A program made the translations under genes and the position numbers. Of a DNA stretch of 14,624 nt, positions 9,101-14,624 are shown piece by piece (the first letter of the stretch is position 1; each line of letters starts with the position of its first letter). The DNA comes from CAYIYO01 sp964367715. GTDB lineage: Bacteria; Chlamydiota; Chlamydiia; Chlamydiales; Criblamydiaceae. Below the pieces are notes generated by a model. It ran no database searches. It saw only the letters and a program-made list of their open reading frames with translations, and was not told the DNA's origin. Location of the stretch: assembly GCA_964367715.1 (NCBI GenBank), contig CAYIYO010000047.1:1-14624 (forward strand). Direction: 5' to 3'.

Positions 9101-9555
9101 CCGCCATAACGGCCATACTCGCGGAAGAGGCGCGCAAGCATTTCCGACAATTTGACGAGGCGGCGCTCACTGCGTCGCGTTAAAGGCTTTCCAGCAAGCA
9201 CTTTCAGATAATGAAACAAGGGCTGCCAAACGGGTGGCGCCGCCGGGGACCGGACCACAGCGCGGATCTCACTCTCAATTTTAAGCGCCATCTCCAAAAC
9301 CGACGGAACATGCTCTTTTTTTTCATGAAAAAGCGCAGTCAACAATCCAATCCCTGGCTCAAGGAAAACAACTTCCATCCCTGCCGCAATGCCGACCTCA
9401 GGATCCTGCGCCAAGCGCAGCATGAGCCATGCTTTCATTGCCGGACTAGGAACGATCACCAAGCGGCGCGCAAAACAGGTCATGCCGGTACCAAAGAGCT
9501 GCTGCTTCAGAAGCTCATATAGCTGTTCAACTCTGTTACTTAGTGTCACCTGCAT
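6157..9555 (-). CDS. recC: Exodeoxyribonuclease V gamma subunit, RecC
   Basis: A 1132-residue protein, close to E. coli RecC (1122). RecC splits the DNA strands, holds the complex together and scans for Chi. Its helicase and nuclease folds are inactive relics, so no Walker A motif is expected and none is seen. Characteristic segments: SNRVEQLYELL (6-16), VPSPAMKAWL (35-44), HLYLLSPCLAYWGDI (226-240), NPLLANFGKLGR (274-285), VVMAPNIVAYEPYI (401-414), and FCSMLPMRAIPAKVVALMGM (656-675). These resemble the PCRYYWGDI, WGKLGRDY, VVVMAPDI and MPMRSIPFKVV segments of the enterobacterial protein as I remember it. It is the first gene of the operon. The ATG is preceded by AGGGAA at 9564-9569 with an 8-nt gap. 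The Chi sequence recognised here cannot be read from the window. Confidence 0.93.
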   Translation of the reverse strand: MQVTLSNRVEQLYELLKQQLFGTGMTCFARRLVIVPSPAMKAWLMLRLAQDPEVGIAAGMEVVFLEPGIGLLTALFHEKKEHVPSVLEMALKIESEIRAVVRSPAAPPVWQPLFHYLKVLAGKPLTRRSERRLVKLSEMLARLFREYGRYGGEMLTKWESEPVAHWQQALWCALFSERWTYPYREFAKPLNSPPMRETQVFLFAISFLSTSQHQFFKKISNIIPVHLYLLSPCLAYWGDIRSDRENKALQRFWKKKGISKEQEQALEEFLRDRNPLLANFGKLGRHMAEQIEEFDERTTESYSLPHACLTHPLYEEMIDYEQLYHDEDQPLTLLRMVQADIALLRNPSMKEKILLDMRDQTIQIHVSSSRLREVQNLYDTLMALIEKNREEDQPIAPSDIVVMAPNIVAYEPYIRAVFEAENSVLGCQIMDLTVPLQSRLVQGFLHLLTLPSTRWEASALLHLFEHPAFQRKQGLTREEVRWIGEWTREAGIRWGKNAGHRSEILGEERTALVGTWEHGFHLIIRSLVSTPMEERGMLSAIHVEASQSPALGKFILLIRSLYADLTSLNNGSLLTLDEWSTYLECLLESYFAIDYKEESEETEQLLLRRHIQALKHAHRQLGDEKFPFESIKLHLTASLEQEQVSYREHHLQAVRFCSMLPMRAIPAKVVALMGMEEGAFPKCSQVVSLDYLRKEEPVDFCPLQTDYDRYLFLEMLLSARDTFILSYCQAEDQPPSTLVAELVHYLDRACLVGEGSFSSCRIYEHPFLAYDHRYFEGDSSFKSYSEERYRAAVAYYRPDKTPSHQFLDPLLEKFIDEKEESILNLRQIAAFARNPLKVYFNQSLNIYIREEDESQDDENIVVSHKDAAVMAREGLKRSLPSIFRDAENRGLLPSGVFKDIAQEKISEDHSTIVKTLKEVGIAPDGLFEIVFSSSQETIERQSPTRFCVPALCVEHANKRIQIVGTLPLVSAEGLVAFVEDKETDIFKIFPEFIILCCAIEAYGLPISPRLIPMKKNTKGVVKHLHDCPRELLSKFLSFFFDAVHHPCPLQPEWMAELLKGSDTSFAKVVEDAFDNHQKPIYNPYICWIAPTGDDLDAAQLHERWKRPIDLAYGETERAWFPKKEKGVANEKF
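6177..6183 (-). promoter_or_regulatory. Shine-Dalgarno of recB, inside recC
   Basis: On the minus strand AAGGGAG stands 6 nt upstream of the ATG at 6170, within the last codons of recC. It decides the recB start against the upstream in-frame start at 6269. Confidence 0.65.
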
Positions 9556-9563
9556 TAAAGAAA

Positions 9564-9569
9564 TTCCCT
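9564..9569 (-). promoter_or_regulatory. Shine-Dalgarno of recC
   Basis: On the minus strand AGGGAA lies 8 nt before the ATG at 9555. It supports that codon as the true start. Confidence 0.5.
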
Positions 9570-9591
9570 GTCGCTCATGGTTGTGTAGAAA

Positions 9592-9597
9592 ATTTTA
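9592..9597 (-). promoter_or_regulatory. Possible -10 element for the recCBD operon
   Basis: The minus strand reads TATAAAAT at 9592-9599. TAAAAT (9592-9597) matches five of six -10 consensus positions and lies about 36 nt upstream of the recC start. The best -35 candidate 17 nt further up is TTTCGA, a poor match. This places the operon promoter between recC and the long palindrome, so the palindrome would lie upstream of the transcript. Confidence 0.3.
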
Positions 9598-9659
9598 TAC
9601 GAGTTGGAGTAATATCGAAATACAAAATTTGGTATAGGGACAACTTAGATTATTTAGTT

Positions 9660-9737
9660 AACGCAGAGGCGCAGAGCCGAGACGGCGCAGAGAAAAAAAG
9701 AAAAATTTACCGCAGAGCCCACAGAGAACACAGAGAC
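9660..9737. repeat. Left outer arm: CGCAGAG/CACAGAG units of 8- and 9-nt period
   Basis: The arm begins with 8-nt units (CGCAGAGG 9662-9669, CGCAGAGC 9670-9677, a degenerate CGAGACGG, then CGCAGAGA from 9686). An A-rich tract follows, then three 9-nt units (CGCAGAGCC 9711-9719, CACAGAGAA 9720-9728, CACAGAGAC 9729-9737). In one frame this yields a spurious peptide rich in NAEAQ and HREHRD. From memory, such peptides are common as annotated small hypothetical proteins in many phyla, which suggests a widespread intergenic repeat rather than a gene. Confidence 0.7.
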
Positions 9738-9750
9738 AGATAATAATTAC

Positions 9751-9916
9751 TTATACACAAGTGAAATCAAGAATCGGTTTTTGAGCGATGTGAAAGCTCC
9801 CGCGATTCACCGATCAAAAGTCGTTTAATATTAATAATATGAACCGACTTTCGATCGGTGAATCCCGGGGCTTTGACATGCTCAAAAAGCCAATTTTTGA
9901 ATTCATTTGTGTATAA
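9751..9916. repeat. Inner palindromic core with about 80-nt arms
   Basis: The left arm starts TTATACACAA (9751-9760) and its reverse complement ends the right arm (9907-9916). Between them the arms agree at roughly four of five positions, with a 2-nt length difference near the CCCGG/CTCCCGC segment. Shared blocks include TTTTTGAGC, GATTCACCGATC and AAAGTCG. The composition and sequence differ from the CAGAG-type outer arms, so this may be a separate element nested in the first. Confidence 0.75.
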
Positions 9917-9948
9917 TTGCAAATTCATGGAATAAATTTATAGTTTGT

Positions 9949-10029
9949 CTCTGTGTACTCTGTGAGCTCTGTGGTAAATTTTTTCTCTCTCTTTCTCTCT
10001 GCGTCTCCCCGGCTCTGCGCCTCTGCGTT
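9949..10029. repeat. Right outer arm, inverted copy of the left arm
   Basis: Three 9-nt units CTCTGTGTA (9949-9957), CTCTGTGAG (9958-9966) and CTCTGTGGT (9967-9975) are followed by a T/CT-rich tract. The arm ends in the 19-nt perfect complement of the left arm's outer end (10011-10029). Spacing between the units and the core is about 20 nt longer here than on the left, which shifts the pairing register. Confidence 0.7.
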
Positions 10030-10037
10030 GATAAAAT

Positions 10038-10066
10038 ATGCCAATAGAGACTGTTTTAGTTATATA
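10038..10066 (+). promoter_or_regulatory. Weak candidate promoter for the PBP2 gene
   Basis: ATGCCA (10038-10043) and TATATA (10061-10066) are separated by 17 nt and each matches four of six sigma-70 consensus positions. They lie just outside the right arm of the palindrome, 20 nt before the start codon. The region is AT-rich, so chance matches are easy. Confidence 0.25.
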
Positions 10067-10086
10067 CATATTAATTTAGGCAGCAG

Positions 10087-13000
10087 ATGCAGCAAAAACG
10101 TAGGCGAATGTCGGGAAGGGGAGATCTACACTTTCAAGATATTCCTACTAAAGCAAATCGCATTCTCAACATCATCATCATCGCCATGATCTTGATCGCC
10201 CTGCGCTGTTGGCATCTCGCCATCGTCCAGCATGAGATGAAGATAGAGGAATCCCGCAAGCCGCAGCGGCGCGTTGTCATGGAGCCCGCCGCCCGCGCCA
10301 CCATTCGTGACCGCTTTGGCATCTCTCTCGCCGTCAACAAAGTACGCTACCAAGCCGCTGTTCTCTATGCCCAAATCAAACAAGTCCCGACGGTGGCATG
10401 GCGTATCGACGACGAAGGAAAGCGTGTTCGCTACTTTAAGCGGCGCGAATACATTCACGAACTCGCAGAACAACTAGGAAAAGAACTCGGCCTAGATCCT
10501 CTTCGTCTTGAAGACCAAATCCATAGCAAAGCCTCTCTCTACAACCACCTTCCTTTCGTCATCAAAGAAGAAATTTCAGAACAAGAATACTATCGTCTCA
10601 AAATGCTAGAAAAAGACTGGCTAGGGATCCAAGTGCGCCGCTTTCCCAAACGGCACTATCCCTTAGATAATGTCGGCGCCGATATCATCGGCTACCTAGG
10701 CGCCATCAACCGCAACGAATACGAACACATCATCCAAGAACTAAAATCGCTAGAAGAATCGATCGCACGCCTAGAACTGGGAGAGGATATCGCCCTCCCC
10801 GAAGGATTCGACACGGCCCAAGCAGTCCAAGAACGCTACGATGCTCTCAAACAAAAAGCATACAGCATCAACGACTACGTCGGTAAAACAGGAATCGAAG
10901 GATACTTCGAAGAAGAACTCCGCGGATTTCAAGGTAAAAAAACATTTTATTCCGATGCAAAAGGAAACTTCCAACGCGAACAACCAGGCTCGCGCGACGC
11001 GGTCCCCGGCCAACAGTTTGTCCTGACGATCTCCGCCGAGCTTCAAGAATTTGCCGAAGAGCTGCTCATCAAAAATGAAGAAATACGGCGCGCCCGTGTC
11101 ACAAAAAATGGAAAAGCCGCGCTCTCCCCCAAAGAGCCATGGATCAAAGGCGGCGCAATCGTTGTCATGGATCCAACAAATGGTGAAGTGCTCGCCATGG
11201 CCTCCTACCCCCGATTCAACCCTAACGACTTCATCGCCTCAGGCGATCCTCAAGTAAATAAGAAAAAACAAGCAAATGTCATCCGTTGGTTCGAAACAGA
11301 ACACTACATCGGCGATATCTGGGACCAGCGGCGGCCTTTGCAGCGGGAGCGTTTTGATCTCAAATATGGGATCTCTCAAGAAGAAAAGAAAATCGATTGG
11401 AATACTTACCTTTCAATGATCCTGCCAGCGGAAAGTCCGATCATCGCCGCATTTAAAACGTATCCTCGCCTAGAGAATGCAGTGATTCTTCAACGTGCCG
11501 TTGACCAACTTCTCGCCATCAGTGGCCAAACAAGTCTCTCGGTGATCTTTGAACTCTGGTATCCAGGGTCGGGAAGGCGTCTGGGTGCCTCTGCGCAACA
11601 ACGTCTTCAACAGAACTTGCAACGTAGTCGTGCAAAAGTGGAGGAGCTTAAAAAAACGATCGAGCTCTACACTGTCGACATGGCAACGACATTTGAAAAA
11701 ATTCTTTATGTCGATCTCAATCGCACAGTTGTCCCTGCCGATAGGTTTTCCGAAGCTCTTCTCGCCAAAGCAGGAAAACAATCGCTCGTCTCTTATCGAG
11801 AATCCTCCGCCTCAATGGCAACGGTCTCAAGTGTCGTTCAAGAGATGGCCAAAGAGCTCTTCCACGAGCTCTCCTTTAAAGAATGGAGGGAAACGAATCA
11901 AAAAGAATTCCTAAAAGAAGTGCGCGCACAAGAAAAAGAACAAAAAAAATACGCCAAACCATTCATCGACTACCTAGACCAAAAAGAAAAAGAGCTTTTT
12001 CGTGAGTTTTGGATCCGTCACAAATGGCAACTTCTCACCACTTTCCTAATGGGACAATCGATGGAATCTCATCCAAACGAAAATCTCCAACCATATCTCG
12101 ACCACTTTCTCTCCTGGAGAAAAGAGCTCGCAAAAGGCGCCCACAGCACGCTTCCATGGAACACCGCCTACATACACCTGCAGCAACAGCTTCTCTCCTA
12201 CGATCTCGATCTCGCTGTCGAATACATTCAAACACTGCGCAGCTTCGAAGATCTCGATCGTCCTCTCCTCGGCCGCTACAAACACGTCCGCTCCGACAAC
12301 AAGCAACAATATGAAAAACACCTTGCAGCCGCTTTCTATCCACAATATGGCTACGGCTACGCACGCTCCCACGCCTATCGTCACGCGACAACACTGGGAT
12401 CGATCTTTAAAGTGGTCACCTCATACGAAGCGCTTATCCAACGGTTTCGTAAACTGGGCGATGTCAATGTGAGCACATCAAAACTCAATCCTTTAACTAT
12501 CGAAGATAAAATCTTTCGTGTCGGCCAAGAGGAATACCTCGGCCATCACGCCGATGGTCGTCCCATCCCGCGCCACTACAAAGGCGGCCGTCTTCCCCGC
12601 AGCTTCTCGTCCGACAACGGAAAAATTGACTTGCTTGCCGCCATGGAACGCTCAAGCAATCCCTACTTTGCTCTTCTCGCCGGCGACCACCTCAATGAAC
12701 CCAACGACCTCGCCCGCGCGGCCTCTCTATTTTCCTATGGAACGCAGACAGGAATCACTCTTCCCTCCGAAATTGCAGGGAAAGTTCCGTCCGACCTCAA
12801 CAACAACCGGACGGGGCTCTACGCCTTTTCCATCGGTCAACACGAACTTGTCGTCACACCTCTACAAACCGCAGTGATGCTCTCGGCAATAGCCAATGGA
12901 GGAAAGGTCTACCAACCAAAAATCGTTAAGCAGCGTATCGATGCGAACCATAAAATCCTTCCCACTGTCTCCACCATTCGACAAGAACTCTTTATGCCAG

Positions 13001-13470
13001 ACCAAGTGCGGCGCTTCATTTTAGAAGGTATGCATCGCGTCGTCGAACGCTCTCAACAATTTGCCCTGGGCAGCTTACAAGCAATGTACCGCAATTATCC
13101 CGATGCGATCCGGGACTTCGTCGATATAAAAGGGCAACTCGTAGGAAAAACAAGTACAGGGGAATCGGTAGAAAATATCGACTTCGATCCCTCCCACGGC
13201 GGGCGCATGTACAACTCGTTGTGGTTTGGAGGAATCTCCTTTGATAACACAGGAAACCAGTCCAACACTTTTGTGCTACGCGATAAATTTGGCAAACCGG
13301 AACTAGTCGTTGTGGTCTATCTTCGCTTCGGCTCCTACGGAAAAGATACAATCCCTCTCGCCGCACAAATGATAAAAAAATGGCGCCAAATCAAACAAAC
13401 AAACGGCTTGACGCCCCACCCGAAAATTGGTGGGGAAGTTAGTTGGTCTTCTTCCTCTTCGTATCAATGA
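10087..13470 (+). CDS. mrdA: PBP2-like peptidoglycan D,D-transpeptidase, giant chlamydial type
   Basis: A 1127-residue class B penicillin-binding protein, nearly twice the usual PBP2 length (about 630). Order: short cytoplasmic tail, one membrane anchor (about 25-45), dimerisation domain starting near RRVVMEPAARATIRDRFG (61-78), NDYVGKTGIEGYFE (262-275), and a transpeptidase domain from GGAIVVMDPTNGEVLAMASY (355-374). The catalytic SxxK is SIFK (S772, K775), SxN is SSN (856-858), and the third motif is KTS (1021-1023) instead of KTG. About 350 residues (around 383-730) separate the first transpeptidase strand from SxxK, where typical PBP2 has about 40. The insert is charged, helical-looking and partly coiled-coil-like (502-530, 606-638). 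A smaller insertion sits near 218-258. SIGQHELVVTPLQTAVMLSA (915-934) resembles PBP2 more than FtsI. It should crosslink peptidoglycan at the inner membrane for cell shape or division. An alternative ATG lies at 10108. The 3' end overlaps the TerC gene. Confidence 0.9.
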   Translation: MQQKRRRMSGRGDLHFQDIPTKANRILNIIIIAMILIALRCWHLAIVQHEMKIEESRKPQRRVVMEPAARATIRDRFGISLAVNKVRYQAAVLYAQIKQVPTVAWRIDDEGKRVRYFKRREYIHELAEQLGKELGLDPLRLEDQIHSKASLYNHLPFVIKEEISEQEYYRLKMLEKDWLGIQVRRFPKRHYPLDNVGADIIGYLGAINRNEYEHIIQELKSLEESIARLELGEDIALPEGFDTAQAVQERYDALKQKAYSINDYVGKTGIEGYFEEELRGFQGKKTFYSDAKGNFQREQPGSRDAVPGQQFVLTISAELQEFAEELLIKNEEIRRARVTKNGKAALSPKEPWIKGGAIVVMDPTNGEVLAMASYPRFNPNDFIASGDPQVNKKKQANVIRWFETEHYIGDIWDQRRPLQRERFDLKYGISQEEKKIDWNTYLSMILPAESPIIAAFKTYPRLENAVILQRAVDQLLAISGQTSLSVIFELWYPGSGRRLGASAQQRLQQNLQRSRAKVEELKKTIELYTVDMATTFEKILYVDLNRTVVPADRFSEALLAKAGKQSLVSYRESSASMATVSSVVQEMAKELFHELSFKEWRETNQKEFLKEVRAQEKEQKKYAKPFIDYLDQKEKELFREFWIRHKWQLLTTFLMGQSMESHPNENLQPYLDHFLSWRKELAKGAHSTLPWNTAYIHLQQQLLSYDLDLAVEYIQTLRSFEDLDRPLLGRYKHVRSDNKQQYEKHLAAAFYPQYGYGYARSHAYRHATTLGSIFKVVTSYEALIQRFRKLGDVNVSTSKLNPLTIEDKIFRVGQEEYLGHHADGRPIPRHYKGGRLPRSFSSDNGKIDLLAAMERSSNPYFALLAGDHLNEPNDLARAASLFSYGTQTGITLPSEIAGKVPSDLNNNRTGLYAFSIGQHELVVTPLQTAVMLSAIANGGKVYQPKIVKQRIDANHKILPTVSTIRQELFMPDQVRRFILEGMHRVVERSQQFALGSLQAMYRNYPDAIRDFVDIKGQLVGKTSTGESVENIDFDPSHGGRMYNSLWFGGISFDNTGNQSNTFVLRDKFGKPELVVVVYLRFGSYGKDTIPLAAQMIKKWRQIKQTNGLTPHPKIGGEVSWSSSSSYQ
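13414..13435 (-). terminator. Possible terminator of the TerC gene inside the PBP2 3' end
   Basis: CCCCACC (13414-13420) pairs with GGTGGGG (13429-13435) around an 8-nt loop. On the minus strand the hairpin begins 3 nt after the TerC stop codon. It is followed, after about 10 nt, by the loosely T-rich GTTTGTTTGTTTG. It lies within PBP2 coding sequence. The U-tract is distant and interrupted, so termination may be weak. Confidence 0.4.
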
Positions 13471-14362
13471 TCGACGCAATAATTGATGTTCCCAAAATTA
13501 AAACAATCAACACGAGAGATACCACAGGCGAAATATGAACATAATTTGCCAATAACATCTTTGTTCCAATAAACGTCAATACAGCCGCTAACCCATAATG
13601 CAAAAAATGAAACAAAGAGATAAGCCCTGATAATGAAAAGAAAAGCGAACGCAATCCAATAATCGCAAAAATATTCGACGTATACACAATAAATGGATCC
13701 AACGTGATCGCAAAAATTGCCGGAATGGAATCCAATGCAAAAATTACATCGGTAATCTCCACAAAAAGCAGCGCTAAAAATAAAGGCGTTGCTAACCATT
13801 TTTTATTTTTCTTAACGAAAAATTTCTTTCCATGCAACTCATTAGTAAAAGGAATCCATCGGATCATAAAACAAAAAAACCAATTATCTTCAGGTCGCAC
13901 CTCTTCCTCTTTCTTAAATACCATCTTAATGCCGGTAAAAATAAGGAACACCCCAAAGATGTAAAGAATCCATCCGAAATTGCTAACCAATGCAATTCCA
14001 CCCAAAATAAAGAGTGCCCGCATCACCAACGCACCCATAATTCCCCAAAAAAGAATCTGATGCTGATGCGTCGCAGGAATCTTAAAATAACTAAATATCA
14101 CCAAAAAGAGGAAAAGATTGTCAATGCTCAACGATTTTTCAATCAAATACCCCGTTAGAAAAGTGATGGCATGCTCCTGCCCATAGGACATGAAAATCCA
14201 AAACGCAAAGCTTAATGCCAATGCAATCCATACGGCAGTCCAAGACAACGACTCCCGAATGCTAATGACATGGCTGCTTCCGCTAAGCGCCCGTAAGTCA
14301 ATAATAATGAAAATCAAAATTAACACATGAAATAGGATCCAAGGAACTAAGGAGTCGACCAT
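13439..14362 (-). CDS. terC: TerC/Alx-family integral membrane protein, probable metal exporter
   Basis: A 307-residue inner-membrane protein with about seven to nine hydrophobic segments and one basic cytoplasmic loop (around 150-190). Family signatures are GYLIEKSLSIDNLF (71-84, acidic E75 and D81) and FVEITDVIFALDSIPAIFAI (200-219, acidic E202, D205, D211). These acidic intramembrane residues are thought to bind metal. The length is close to Alx (about 320). Characterised members export Mn2+ or help load metal onto exported proteins; tellurite resistance is a historical label. The symbol is given at family level. The start at 14362 has only a weak purine-rich ribosome site (GTGAAAAAAG), but the hydrophobic N-terminus follows at once. 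It ends in KRKK and overlaps the convergent PBP2 frame by 32 bp, whose serine-rich tail is its antisense. No manganese riboswitch is recognisable upstream. Confidence 0.92.
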   Translation of the reverse strand: MVDSLVPWILFHVLILIFIIIDLRALSGSSHVISIRESLSWTAVWIALALSFAFWIFMSYGQEHAITFLTGYLIEKSLSIDNLFLFLVIFSYFKIPATHQHQILFWGIMGALVMRALFILGGIALVSNFGWILYIFGVFLIFTGIKMVFKKEEEVRPEDNWFFCFMIRWIPFTNELHGKKFFVKKNKKWLATPLFLALLFVEITDVIFALDSIPAIFAITLDPFIVYTSNIFAIIGLRSLFFSLSGLISLFHFLHYGLAAVLTFIGTKMLLANYVHISPVVSLVLIVLILGTSIIASIIDTKRKKTN

Positions 14363-14434
14363 CTTTTTTCACTTTTGGTATTGATTAAAGAACAAACTTA
14401 CCTTAGCAAACACTCAAATACCTTTATATAGGTA

Positions 14435-14624
<190 letters not shown>

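Larger units (their letters stand above)
9651..10036. repeat. Long imperfect palindrome, about 386 bp, centred at 9834
   Basis: Almost the whole recC-PBP2 intergenic region folds back on itself. Outer arms: 19 nt at 9660-9678 are the perfect reverse complement of 10011-10029. The arms continue with interruptions through the A-rich tract and the CACAGAG units to about 9737 and 9949. The inner core (9751-9916) is a second palindrome whose arms pair almost to the centre. The 12-nt GATTCACCGATC (9804-9815) pairs with 9853-9864, and the central 9828-9840 is symmetrical about 9834. There is essentially no loop and no gene inside. Flanking target duplications are not evident. It could be a non-autonomous mobile element or a structured repeat; no transposase is present. 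Confidence 0.85.

Noticed and set aside
9660..9737. CRISPR-like short tandem units
   Set aside because: Units are 8-9 nt with no unique spacers, and no cas genes are present.
9543..9743. Small plus-strand frame ending in NAEAQSRDGAE-like sequence
   Set aside because: It is a translation of the left arm of the palindrome and crosses the recC start. Its repetitive peptide is explained by the DNA repeat units.
11233..12276. PBP2 insertion as a separate gene or a mobile intein
   Set aside because: The frame is continuous, there are no intein splice motifs or homing-endonuclease signatures, and oversized PBP2 is known in chlamydiae.

Overview
This window most likely comes from a member of the phylum Chlamydiota, probably an environmental (Parachlamydiales-type) lineage. 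The main evidence is a giant PBP2-like transpeptidase of 1127 residues. Its catalytic domain is split by an insertion of roughly 350 residues, which matches the unusually long PBP2 of Chlamydia (about 1080 residues, from memory). A secreted DUF2608-type HAD protein, a family I associate with chlamydiae, Legionella and similar intracellular bacteria, fits the same picture. The assignment is an inference and was not checked by search.

Layout. Positions 78-9555 hold one leftward operon, recC - recB - recD - DUF2608 gene. The genes overlap by 14, 8 and 4 bp, so translation is probably coupled throughout. The first three genes encode a complete RecBCD helicase-nuclease for repair of double-strand breaks. 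RecB keeps all helicase motifs and its C-terminal nuclease triad. The last gene encodes an exported HAD-fold protein with no evident link to DNA repair.

Positions 9556-10086 are a 531-bp divergent intergenic region. It is dominated by a near-continuous imperfect palindrome of about 386 bp centred at 9834. The outer arms are CGCAGAG/CACAGAG repeats with 8- and 9-nt periods. The inner core is an unrelated palindrome with arms of about 80 nt. This is the most unusual structure in the window.

Rightward from 10087 is the PBP2-like gene (mrdA type), for peptidoglycan synthesis. It converges on a leftward TerC/Alx-family membrane protein gene (13439-14362), and the two reading frames overlap by 32 bp at their 3' ends. 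A GC-rich hairpin inside the end of the PBP2 gene may terminate the TerC transcript.

Both edges look like contig ends. Positions 1-77 are nested palindromes typical of a dispersed repeat. Positions 14573-14624 are an uninterrupted run of 52 G that is almost certainly a sequencing artefact. I see no tRNA, rRNA, CRISPR array, transposase gene or defence system. The coding part is mainly housekeeping, and the novelty lies in the palindromic element, the PBP2 insertion and the operon-end phosphatase-like gene.
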